Assembly (NCBI GenBank): GCA_905221605.1 | Contig: CAJNDS010001335.1 | Span: 262,001 to 326,000 of the forward strand | DNA from: Symbiodinium natans | Lineage: Eukaryota > Sar > Dinophyceae > Suessiales > Symbiodiniaceae | Reading direction: 5' to 3' | Length of the DNA stretch: 64,000 nucleotides | Shown: in pieces, positions 41,713-52,018 of the stretch | Layout of the letters: each line of letters opens with the position of its first letter | Numbering within the stretch: position 1 is the first letter of the stretch | The notes under the pieces: model-generated | The model's database searches: none | Seen by the model: the letters and a program-made list of their open reading frames with translations, nothing else | What the model was told of the DNA's origin: nothing | Translations under genes and position numbers: made by a program

Positions 41713-44700
41713 GAAGAGCTGGCCGTGTGCCTATTTGGGTACTATGCAGCGCCACTTCGAAATTGCCCTTTGCCGGATGAACCCACAAAAACGTTCGACC
41801 CTGAACTTGAGCTTCAACCCCCCAAAAAGAAACCAAACCCGCCCTAAACCCTAAACCCTAAACCCTAAACCCTAAACCCGAAATCCTTTCTGCCGGCTGC
41901 GACCTCCACGGTCTGAGCTGCTACCTCGCACAGGGAGTTGATCTTAAACAGCGCAGTGGGGTTTAGAGTTTAGGGTAAAAGGTTTAGGGTTTAGGGTTTA
42001 GGGTGAACCGTTCGGCGGGTGGATCTGAGAGCCCGATAAAGGCACACATTCCAGGGGCTTACATATAATATAGGGTTACAGGGCCCTTAGAGACTTAAAT
42101 ACCATGAAATCAACCTCACTCCTCAACCCTAAAACCCTAAGATTCTGGGCCGAGGGGCAAAATTGCGTTCTGGTGTTGCGATGGGTTTAGCTAGGAGGCC
42201 TGAGAACCTGAAAGGCTCCAGGCGAACCGTCCGCGGGATTGTCAACACGAGAGCAGCTGGAAGATAGACACGGCTGTGCAGTTGAGTCTGCGGCCCAATC
42301 CCATGAAAGCGTTCCTCAACATGGTGCCTGATTATCTTCACCCCTAAACCCTAAACCCTAAACCCTAAACCCTAAACCCTAAACCCTAAACCCTAAACCC
42401 TAAACCCTAAACCCTAAAGCCGGCTCCGGGTCTTTGGGACTTGCTGCTCGAGCTGGGTGATGCCGGTCCATATGCTCTAGATGTCGCCGCAGTTCCGCCG
42501 GCATCTGGTCGAGAGGAAACGAAAGGCCCGATGCATAACAAAGTTTGCGATGGAGGCCCCTGAGCCCTAAACCCTAAACCCTAAACCCTAAACCCTAAAC
42601 CCTAAACCCTAAACCCTAAACCCTAAACCCTAAACCCTAAACCCTAAACCCTAAACCTTAAACCCTAAACCGTAGCCATTGTTGATCTGGGCCACCACGC
42701 AGGCCATCCTACAGACCGCACGCTGTCAGCATTGGAGCAGTTTGCCATGCGTGTGCGCAAGCACCGCCTGATTCCCACAAAGTACCGGCACAGGTTGAGT
42801 GGTTTGTAGGGTTAAGGGCTTTAGAGTTTAGGGTTTAGGGCTTTCGGCTTTAGGGTTTAGGGTGCAGAAAACTCATCTCCGACGAGGCATCGGGACACCA
42901 GCGCTGGGTCAAATAGAACAACTGCACCTTCATTTTCGGTGATCGAGGAGCCTCAGCAGCTGATAAACCCTAAGCCCTAGACCCTCAACCCTGATCCATC
43001 AACCCTGAACCCTAAACCCTAAGCCCTAAACCCTAAACCCTAAACCCTACTCCCTCAATGCAACACATCGCGGAACCACCCACGCGGCCTCCACATAGGC
43101 GGCTGGCGATGCCACGGTGGGTGCACCTGCGGTGCATGATGAAAATGCCTTATAGGGCCTCAGGTTTAGGGTTTAGGGTTCAGGGTTCAGGGTTCAGGGT
43201 TGAGGGTTTAGGGTTTAGGGTTTAGGGTTTAGGGTTTAGGGTTTAGGGTTTAGGGTTTAGGGTTTAGGGTTTAGGGTTTAGGGTAACTTGTCCCACCCCG
43301 CGCCGTGTGTAAGGCGGCAAAGCCACCCGAACCTTCTTCTTTTTGGGGGGTTTGGGTCAAGGTTTGAGCCCCGAAGGGTTTAGGGTTTAGGGTTAAGGGT
43401 TTAGGGTTAAGGGTCAAGGGTTCAGGGTTAGGGTTTTAGGATTTGGGGTTTAGGGGTTATGCTTCAATTTCACGCTTGCAAAATACTTCTTTGCTCGGTT
43501 AGTGAAACTGTTCTGGCTCACTGGGGCATTTGCTGACGTGCGAGACCACTATATGGTCAGTCCTCAAAATGATGGTCCCTTTGTGGGTACCCTAAACCCT
43601 AAACCCTACACCCTAAACCCTAAACCCTAAATACTAGGGGCCGCCCTATCATAAGGACCCCCCAAATAGGATCATAGTTTAGGGAACTGACCATGTGCGC
43701 CCCCCAGAACACTCTCATCCTTGTTCTACGAACCCCAAACAGGAAACGTTCACTTGACCTTCACCCTAAAACCTAAACCCTACACCGGAAACCCTAAACC
43801 CTAAACCCGAAACCCTAAGCCGTCCTGCTGGCGGAGCCACAAAGGCCGCAGAGAGGGTGGCAAGGGAAGCCAACGCCAAGATGCCTTGGGTGAAGGGGGT
43901 TGACATTGAGAGGGTTTAGGGTTTAGGGTTTAGAGGGTTTAGAGGGTTTAGAGGGTTTAGGGTTTAGAGGGTTTAGAGGGTTTAGAGGGTTTAGAGGGTT
44001 TAGAGGGTTTAGGGCCGGGTTCAGGGGGTAGGGCTGAGCAGGAAGGCTGACGGGACAGCAGGGGGGCTTAGGTTTGGGTTTGGGGGTGTTTTGACAGGGG
44101 TTAAGGGTTTTTGGGAGCTTAGGGTTTAAGGGCTTTTGGGCTTAGGGTTTTGCAGCAGTCTGGGGGATCCGCAGAGTTTTACGCGCAACGTCTGGTGTCA
44201 AACAGGAGTCCCGGGGACTCCCTCCATGCCTATAATAACCGCAAAGCTTGTAGGGTTGAGGTTTAGAGTATTTAGAGGTTGTTTGGGGAAGTCTTTGGGG
44301 GCCCCAACGATACAAAACGCTGTGGTTGGTGGTGGGCGGGGGGAGAGGTTGGGAGGGAAGGGAATCAGGCAAATACCCCCACATACCCCCAACTACCCCC
44401 CAAATGCCCCAAATACCCCAATACCCCAGTTTAGGGTTCCTGGGACATCCTCAGCTTCCCAAGCCAGAAACTCCTTGTGCAAAGCGCGCAGCACCCTAAC
44501 AAGCAGCTCAAACCACCGAGACACCAAGGATCTGGACCTCATGCTCCCAATCCCTATACTTAGCTTTGGAGTAAACCCTGAGAATAAAAAGTATATACTT
44601 TTTAGGTATAAGTAGCTATAATAGGAACCCAGAACCAAAAAAATATTAAAGTATGGTACTCCAAGACCCAGAATAAATCCTGAAACCTACTTGGAGGTTC

Positions 44701-44890
44701 ACTGGTGCTTACCCCCCCCCCCCCCCAGTTCTACGTCTACTCATAACCTACATAGAGTACGTAGGGGCCTTATCAGTCCAGCTATACTTGGGGTTAACCT
44801 CCAAGTCGACCCTGAGCCTGAACACTGAGCCCTAAACCCTAAACCCCAAACCCTAAACCCTCTCTACCATATATATTTACACCTTAATTG
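41713..44890. repeat. ITS mosaic, no gene
   Basis: CCCTAAA at 41843-41880, 42342-42418, 42568-42672 (about 13 units each for the two longer ones) and 43019-43050; TTTAGGG at 41980-42003 and 43196-43284. The nonamer GGGTTTAGA repeats from 43914 to 44010. Spacers such as 42004-42340, 42419-42565 and 44020-44690 show nothing recognisable. A C-run lies at 44712-44727. Confidence 0.8.
43911..44012 (+). repeat. TTTAGAGGG nonamer variant array
   Basis: Units of GGGTTTAGA repeat about nine times, with two canonical TTTAGGG units between them. The insertion of AG into the telomeric unit was amplified as a block. Confidence 0.9.
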
Positions 44891-44894
44891 TATT

Positions 44895-45192
44895 TTCAAA
44901 ATTTGGCCGCTTTATTTTCAGAATTTGGCCGCTTTATTTTCAGAATTTGGCCGTTTTATTTTCAGAATTTGGCCGCTTTATTTTCAGAATGAGCCAAAAT
45001 CAGGCCAAATGCTAATTGAATTTCAGAATTTGGCCGCTTTATTATCAGAATTTGGCCGCTTTATTTTCAGAATTTGGCCGTTTTATTTTCAGAATTTGGC
45101 CGCTTTATTTTCAGAATTTGGCCGCTTTATTTTCAGAATTTGGCCGCTTTATTTTCAGAATTTGGCCGCTTTATTTTCAGAATTTGGCCGTT
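44895..45192 (+). repeat. 22-bp minisatellite
   Basis: About 12 copies of a 22-bp unit, CAGAATTTGGCCGCTTTATT plus TT, with occasional GTTTTA or TTATTA variants and one interrupted region at 44990-45020. Because 22 is not a multiple of three, the frame through it (44925-45263, repeats of FRIWPLYFQNLAALFSEFG) cycles through all three frames. That pattern is not selected coding. Confidence 0.95.
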
Positions 45193-45445
45193 TTTGGCTT
45201 TCTCAACGTAGTGGGATTCTCTGGGTGGGTGGGTGTTATATCCGAGCCGCAAATAAAGCTTAACCATAAAGCTGCTCGACCCGGAGTGCTGAACCCTAAA
45301 CCCTAAACCGTGAACCCTGAATCCTGAATCCTGAATCCTGAGCATCCACTCCGGGATCCCGTGCGGAGAGCCATTCTTTCCTTTAAGTGTCTTTTGCCTC
45401 GGGGACAAGGTTTCTAGGTATAGGGTTGAGGGATTGCTCAGGGTT

Positions 45446-45571
45446 ACCCTAAGGGTCCATGTAGCTTACTATTGTACCTTATTATTAATATATACTTGGG
45501 CCCAAAGTCCCCACATAGGAGGTACTTTTAGGCACAGGTATTTCCTATTTAGGCACATGGACCCTTAGGGT
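45446..45571. mobile_element. MITE-like family 2, full copy
   Basis: 126 bp with good inverted ends: ACCCTAAGGGTCCATGT at left and ACATGGACCCTTAGGGT at right. AT-rich centre (TTATTATTAATATA). The outermost bases are a telomere-like CCCTAA/TTAGGG. No coding capacity. Confidence 0.75.
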
Positions 45572-45990
45572 TATATGTGGGTTTGCTGGATTTGTGGAAC
45601 TTTACGGCAATTATGGTGTTGGGTGTTGGGAGTTGAGCGTGGCTAGTTGATGGTCCGGAGAACTTGTAACTGTCTTGTATCTGTTGCTGCGACGAAACAC
45701 TTTCCCATGTAAACGCCCAGTGTTTAGGGTTTAGGGTTTAGGGAGTAGCCCAGGCTTTGCTTGGGTTGCACGGGCTGAAGTTACTAAGCAGATAGAACAA
45801 GCCCAAGGAATCGAAAGCGCAGAAACCCCAAACTCCCTAGTAGGGTTTAGGGTTCAGGTTTGGAGTTTCCGTTTAGGGTTTAGGGAAACCCTTCGTGTTT
45901 AACACCAAAGCGCCTTCGGTCCTTGGGGTTTAGGGTTTAGGGTTTAGGGTTAGGGAAACCTGGGTGGATATGGTTTGAGAGACCTCTACA

Positions 45991-46085
45991 CTAGACGAGT
46001 ATCCTAGGAATAAAGAGGGTGCCGCTTTGGTTTTTAAGGGGCTTGAACCCTAAACCAAGGAAATAAGGACCTACTCTGGATCCTA
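45991..46085. mobile_element. MITE-like family 4, copy 1
   Basis: CTAG at both ends. Shared with 58581-58691: CCTAGGAAT, GAGGGT or AAGGGT, CGGTTTTAAGGGG-like sequence, AACCCTAAA...AAGGAAA, GGGCCTAC-like sequence and TCCTAG. It contains one CCCTAAA. Confidence 0.55.
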
Positions 46086-46469
46086 GTACCTGTGTGGTTT
46101 AACAGGGTGAAAAGGAGTAAGCAGGGATTCGGGCCCATAGAACTCCTCAACCCAAAACCCTACACCCTAGACCCTAAACCCTAAACCAAAAAAAGAGAAC
46201 ACGCAGTAAGGCTTCGGAGTTAGGGATTGGCGCCAGGCCAGGGACTTTCCGTTGAGGTTGTTGAGGGTTTAGGGGTCTCAGGGCTTCCAATCTCCGAAAC
46301 CCTTTAGGCTTAGAGTAAGGCGTTGAGCCATAAACCCTCAACCCTCAGCCCTAAAGCCTATAGACCCTAAAAACCCTAAACCCTGAACGTAACTGCAATA
46401 GGTCTAGAGGAATATTGCAAAGCAGGGCTTAGGGGTCCAGGGGCGCAGGGATCTGGGGTCTTAGGGTTT

Positions 46470-46585
46470 ACTAGTATTTGCTTAAGAACGCCCCAAAAAA
46501 TAAAAAATATACCTATGTGCCCGTTTTTGAGAAGAAGATATTTATTTATTCGGGGGGGGGGGGGGGGTTTTAAGCAAATAGTAGT
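46470..46585. mobile_element. MITE-like family 5, copy with intact ends
   Basis: Left end ACTAGTATTTGCTTAAGAAC and right end TTTAAGCAAATAGTAGTTT are inverted repeats of about 18 bp. An A-rich stretch follows the left end, and a G-run of about 14 precedes the right end. Confidence 0.7.
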
Positions 46586-46979
46586 TTGGGGCTTGTAGGC
46601 TTTAGGCTGCATACGTCCTATAGAATATTGGGCTAGGGTTGAGGGCTTTCAAGCTTTAGGCTTCATACACCCTATAGGAGCTAGGGTTCCGGGCTTAGGC
46701 TTTAGGGCTTCTAGGCTTCAGGTGCTGTTAAGGTTGAGAGTTTCTGGGGTTTGCCCCAAGGCGAGATTCAACCCTGAAATCAACCCTAAACCTTCACATT
46801 TTAGCTTTTTAGGGTTTAGGGTTTCAGGGCTTAGCCCTCGAAGCACCTGCTCTCCACACGTCGAAAACTGAACTAAGAACCAGGGCTTAGTGCAATGTCT
46901 ATGGCTTAGGAAGCTTAGGTTTGGTAGGGTTGAAGGTTGTGGGGGATAGAGCTGCACAGCCAACGCGCCACAGGTCATC

Positions 46980-47293
46980 TGGCGAAATCTTATCCATTAT
47001 CGCGATGGTTTGCCGCATTGCGCGACCTGTGGCCAACTGATTCCTGCATTCAGGTGTAACGCTGCGTACGCGTTGACATCCTCGTGGTTTGGGAAGTTGG
47101 TGGTGAAGAATGCCTCGAACAGCTCACAGATTTCACGTGTCCCTGCAGGCAGTTCATCCACCATGTGCCCTTCCGGAAGTCCGAAAGGAACTCGCGACCG
47201 GGCGTACACATAGGTGAGGACGCCGACGGTTGACAAATTATTCCGCGTCAGTGCTGTCAAAGTGCCGGCAGCTTCATTGTGCGGCACCTTCAC
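46980..47293 (-). pseudogene. Orphan exon or gene fragment on the minus strand
   Basis: The minus-strand frame from 47293 to 46997 is not built from any repeat and has a natural-looking composition (VPFGLPEGHMVDELPAGTRE, ICELFEAFFTTNFPNHEDV). After GISWPQ a shifted frame continues as AMRQTIAIMDKISPDDLWRV, so either a splice site (CACAG|G) or a one-base frameshift lies near 47030. No family recognised. It is an isolated fragment in repeat DNA, opposite in strand to genes A-C, so a broken copy is the simplest reading. Confidence 0.35.
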
Positions 47294-47496
47294 CGGTTGA
47301 AGGTTAGTGTAAAGGGATTATAGCTATAGGGTGTAATTAGAGGGATTGTATGGGATTATACGATATGGGTTTATAGGGCTTATAAGTTATAGGGGTTATG
47401 TGGGATTATAGGGTTTACATGGCTTTTTGAAGCTGTATTTGTACAACGCCGAGCACTGCCTGGATTTCAGGCAGTTGACTCTCCACTCGTTCTCTC

Positions 47497-47637
47497 AAAG
47501 TCGTTACATGGTCCCTCGGTATGGGCCCTTAAAAGCTGACCTTTTAAACCCATCATATACCCCATAAAGCCCAAGGGTACTTCAGAACCGTTTGAAGAAG
47601 GTAAGGGACCATACTCAGGGACCATGAAGCGACCCTT
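47497..47637. mobile_element. MITE-like element family 1, copy D
   Basis: TCGTTACATGGTCCCT at left and AGGGACCATGAAGCGACCCT at right form the inverted ends; internal TATGGGCCCTTAAAA, CATATACCCCATA and AGAACCG...GAAGGTAAGGGACCATACT match copies A-C. It is the most diverged of the four. Confidence 0.6.
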
Positions 47638-47897
47638 AGACTCTCGGTGTAGGCAGACATGAAAGCTGTGCGCGAACACACGTCATAAAGCCGTAGCCCT
47701 GACACCTTGAACTACAACATCCTACAGTGACTCAAGGTGCTCAATAGCAGCGTTCATGTCACGAAATTTACAAAACCCTAGACCCTGAACCCCAAACCCT
47801 GGAAGCCCAAGCCCTAAAGCGTTAAAACTCTCAGCCCTTAACCCTGCAAGAAGGACCTGCCTCGGCCTCGAGAGCCGGCAGTTCTCAGTTTAAATCC

Positions 47898-48000
47898 CTA
47901 GTTGTCCAGTAACCTGGGGGAATTCAAGGTTAACCTTTGGGATTATAAAGGGAGTATACTATCCCAAAAAGGTTAAAGGTTGCCTGCTCTACTGCTAGGA
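47898..48000. mobile_element. MITE-like family 6, copy 1
   Basis: CTAGTTGTCCAGTAACCTGG at left; right part AAAAAGGTTAAAGG and CTCTACTGCTAGG. Matches 51363-51450 in the same order, with an extra about 20 bp here. The inverted ends are weak (CTAG plus a few bases). Confidence 0.45.
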
Positions 48001-51000
48001 ATCCTGAAGCCCTGAATATCGCAGCCCAATCCCTCAAGCTGTGCACCTGGAAGCCTCCAGACATCCCAAAACAATTTTGTAGGCCCCTTAAGAAAGCAGC
48101 AACCCTGAACACCTATGTTTAGGGTTCATTAGGGTTTAGGGTTTAGGGTTCTATTCATATATAAACAAATCTACATCGGTCGGGCAAGAAAATACCTGAC
48201 TGTCTCATCGTTGAGATTAAGTTTTGCTTTGCCCGTCTGACAGGGTACATGGATTGGGACTCTATGGTTCCCTTTGGGTTTAGGGCTTGAACCTTATAAA
48301 GCCACGCAAATGGAATCGCAAAGCTCGAACATCTGCCGCCACCTTACGAGGCAGTGAAACTGAAGCAGCCCACACAGCGGTCTTCTGAGTTTGAGTTTTG
48401 CATTTAGGGTTTGGGGTTCAGGGTCTAGGGGCTTTACTTGCCACGCCCCCTCACCACCAATGAACGCCCAAGCTAAGCCTGAACCCGAAACCCCCTAAAC
48501 CCTAAACCCTAAACCCTGAACCCTAAACCCTAAACCCTAAACCCTAAACCCTATAAACCCCAAACCCGACAGAGGCTCTGTGGGCTGAATGCTGGAGGCT
48601 GTTCGGGTCGAGACCGGGCGGGTGGTCGCGGAGTGATGCGCTGTCACTTCACAACATCGAAGCGCTCCTGCAAACTGCAACCCTATCACAGGTTTTCGAG
48701 GGTTTGGGCTCAGTTTAGGGTTTAGGGTTTAGGGTTTAGGGTTTAGGGTTTAGGTTTTCGAGGGTTTCGGGTAGGCCCTGGATTGAACAAGCATGTGTGC
48801 TTCCTGCGCAACCTAGTCTGCATTGCAAACCATACGCCTCTCAAAAGCCCTCCTGCCCGAAGGACCCAGAACGCAAACACCCAAGTCCCAAAGTGCATCG
48901 GGTTGAAACCCTTCACCCTCTAAACATGCACAGGCCTAAGCAAGACCCAGAACCTCGCAAGGCACTAAACCATTGACGCTAAATGTCGGGTCATAAGCAA
49001 TCAACGTCGGTGTTTTTGTGCGAATCGCAGTAGAAGGCTATACTCCCCGTAGAACCTTAATACAAATACTATTTTAAGTATACTCTTGGGTTTCATATAA
49101 ACCAAAAATAAGAAGAACTCCCAAGGGGGATATAGAGGGAATAGAAGGATGTAGCACTGGCAACATGTAGAAGCTTCGGCATTCCCAATTCCAAAGCACT
49201 GACGAATAAGGCTTGCGGTCTTCATGCTCAGATCCTCAAGGCTTGAGAATTGGGAGTTAAGGCCTTGTCGGGTTTAGGGTTTAGGGAAGGCAAACCTTCT
49301 GTCCCTGCTGCGTCATGATGGGGAGGGCTCTATATACAGGGTCCAGGACTTGGGCGTTGGGTGTTGGAGCGGGTGGGGGGGTGGCCTTGCAACTACGCGA
49401 ACTTCAAGAGTTGGCGTCCGGTAGGGTTTAGGGTTTAGGGTTTAGCCCTAAGCCCTAAACCCATAGCGAATATTCGACAGTCAGCGCAGCAGTCCTCTGA
49501 CAGAAGGCCCCAGGCATCACGAGCCTTCACGGCCTTCATAGTGCTGGAAGAAAGCTGCTGTTAACTAACCTTGTGTTGCAAAGATGCATAGAGAGGGCTC
49601 TTAGTCTAGGTTGAAGGCCTGTAAGGTTTGCGGCCTTAGCGTTAATTTTGCGGCTTTCAATGTTGCAGGATTCTGGTTTATGAACCCCAAACATCCCTAA
49701 ACCCTAAAACCTCAAAAGGGTGCGGGGGGCAAATCCTAAGTCACCACAAGTTCTGTGTTTGAGGCACCCTGGGCACACATGCTGATGCTAGCACTGCACC
49801 AAGTGACCCTTGCGAAAGCATCTTGCCCTAGCGCAAAGTTTAGGGTCTAGGGATTTAGGGCAAACCCTCAACCGTCCAAGCCCTAAACCGCAGCCCTGCA
49901 AACTGAACCGCCCTAACTTCATGCAAAGCCTGGCTGAGATCGTTAACGCCTAAAGCCTAAACCCGAAACCCTAAACCCTCAACCCTAACAATAACCCCAA
50001 ACCCTAAACCCTAAACCCGAAACCCTAAACCCTCAACCCTAACAATAACCCCAAACCCCAAACCCCAAACCCTAAACCCTAAACCCTAAACCCTAAACCC
50101 TAAACCCCAAACCCTAAAACCCAAACCCTAAACCCCCACACCTGGGTCCGAAACCCACTTCAGCATGCTTACACAAGCTTCTGGGTCTGATGAGGCCGTA
50201 AAACCCCAAAATCCCTGAAATCCCGCACCATCTTCAAGGCAACAAGCCCTCATACTCAACTTGAAACCACAAGCACACAAACCCGAAATCTTAAGGGTTT
50301 AGGGTTTAGGGTTTAGGGTTTAGGGTTTAGGGCTTGCAAAACATCCCGAACCCTAAAACCTCGGAACGGCTCCAACTCTCTGCGGCCTGCGACTTCGTCT
50401 CCGCCCTTTGGGCTGCTCGCCGCGGCTTCCGCAGGGGCCTTTAGGATTTAGGGTTTAGGGTTTAGGTTTAGGGTTTAGGGTTTAGGGTTTAGGGTTTAGG
50501 GTTTAGGGTTTAGGGTTTAGGGTTTAGGGTTTAGGGTTTAGGGTTTAGGGTTTAGGGCTTAGGCAGCCAAAGCCATCACTGCTTGAAGCCCTCTTGGGAT
50601 GTACAGGGTTTAGGGCTCTAAGATTTATAGGGCTAACCCTAAACCCTAAACCCTATTAATCCTTACACCCTACCCACACGCTAACCCTAAACCGTAAACC
50701 CTCCTCAGGCCTTCACCCCCCGCCCCCACCCCCCCACCCCCCCCGCCCATCCCCCCCAAACCCCCGAGAGCTCTCACAGCAACTGAAGCCTTGCACGTAA
50801 GAGTACAAGGGTTCAAGGGCTTGAGTAGAAGGGTTTAAGGGTTTAAGAACTTTAAGAACGAGGGGCTTAGTGTCTTATGCCAGTTTGGGGTGGGCAGCCT
50901 CTTGGGGTGGGGGTGGGGGTTGGGGGTCCTGTACTCAAGGTTCGCGTATTTTGGTGGTATAAGGGTCCCCTATCTCGGGAGAGATCTAGGATGGCCTAAG

Positions 51001-51323
51001 GGTCACAGCATTCCGGAATACAAGCCTTGCAGAGGACTGTGTCTTTCACAGTCATCAACGACACGAGCGCCCTAATTTAAGGACTCCCTGAACCCTAAAC
51101 CCCAAACTTTTAAGGGGCCGACCCTTGTCCCATGCTCCATGGCTCTAGAGGAACAAATAGTGCACCCTAAACCCTAAACCCTAAACCCTAAACCCTAAAC
51201 CCTAAACCCTAAACCCTAAACCCTAAACCCTAAACCCAAAAAAAAAAATCTAGGCTTGGCTGATGTCGGGACTTCCGACACCCGACGCCGAGATCAAGCC
51301 CTAAACCCTGATCGCTAAACCTC

Positions 51324-51461
51324 GGGATGTTCCCCCTTAGACGAACAGTCCTTAATTGTAATCTAGTTGTCCAGTAACCTGGGGGCCTTTGGGATTAGAA
51401 GGGGATTCTACTACCCCCAAAAAAGGTTAAAGGATACCCACTCTACTAGGGGGAACATCCC
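51324..51461. mobile_element. Nested inverted-repeat element containing a family 6 copy
   Basis: GGGATGTTCCCCC at 51326-51338 and GGGGGAACATCCC at 51449-51461 are inverted. Between them lies a family 6 copy (51363-51450). The outer right end (GGGGAACATCCC) also occurs at 4013-4024 and 66-76, each after CCCTATTAAGGA-like sequence, so it is a separate family. Confidence 0.5.
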
Positions 51462-51732
51462 AAGATCAAACCCTAAGCCCTATCACGAAACCCCCAAAAA
51501 CCCAAACCCCATAACCCTAGACCCTAAACCCAGAACCCCAAAACCAAAAACCTCAAACCCTAAACCCTAAACCTTAGACCCTAAACCCTTAACCTCAAAC
51601 CTCAAACCCTAAACCCCAAACCCTAAACCCTAAACCCTAAACCAACATCTGCGGCAAGTGGGCCGGGAGTTGCTGCTTTGTGCTCTCCAGCGCCTCTTTA
51701 GTCGTCTTGAGCTCTGCCTCGCCAAGAAGGGT

Positions 51733-52018
51733 TTCGGGTTTAGGGTTTGGGGTTTAGGGTTTAGGGTTTGGGGTTTAGGGTTTGGGGTTTAGGGTTTAGG
51801 GTTTGGGGTTTAGGGTTTAGGGTTTGGGGTTTAGGGTTTGGGGTTTCGGGTTTAGGGTTTGGGGTTTGGCGTTTGGGGTTTGGGGTTTAGGGTTTGGGGT
51901 TTGGGGTTTAGGGTTTGGGGTTTCGGGTTTCGGGTTTAGGGTTTGGCGTTTGGGGTTTGGGGTTTAGGGTTTGGGGTTTAGGGTTTGGGGTTTCGGGTTT
52001 GGTTTTAGGGTTTGGGGT
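51733..52018 (+). repeat. Ordered mixture of telomere variants TTTAGGG, TTTGGGG, TTTCGGG, TTTGGCG
   Basis: Written as A, G, C and g for the fourth variant, the unit order is roughly C A G A A G A G A A G A A G A G C A G g G G A G G A G C C A g G G A G A G C. Blocks such as A-G-A-A-G and C-(A)-g-G-G-A-G recur. The variants were therefore spread as multi-unit blocks by duplication. Confidence 0.85.

Larger units (their letters stand above)
45193..47000. repeat. ITS mosaic, no gene
   Basis: Short TTTAGGG runs (45720-45743, 45926-45956, 46808-46824) and CCCTAAA runs (45293-45310) with spacers. Two MITE-like copies are listed separately. 46085-46470 and 46586-46990 hold no recognised gene. Confidence 0.7.
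47294..50280. repeat. ITS mosaic with spacers, no gene
   Basis: 47310-47420 carries degenerate GGGATTATA units. CCCTAAA at 48494-48555 and 50020-50140 (with CCCCAAA variants and a duplicated CAATAACCCCAAACC block at 49989 and 50043); TTTAGGG at 48131-48150 and 48714-48753. Stretches 48156-48400, 48760-49265 and 49465-49680 have no recognised content. Confidence 0.7.

Noticed and set aside
44925-45263. 112-codon frame with a 22-residue repeat
   Set aside because: A 22-bp unit cycles through all frames; no selection on frame is visible.
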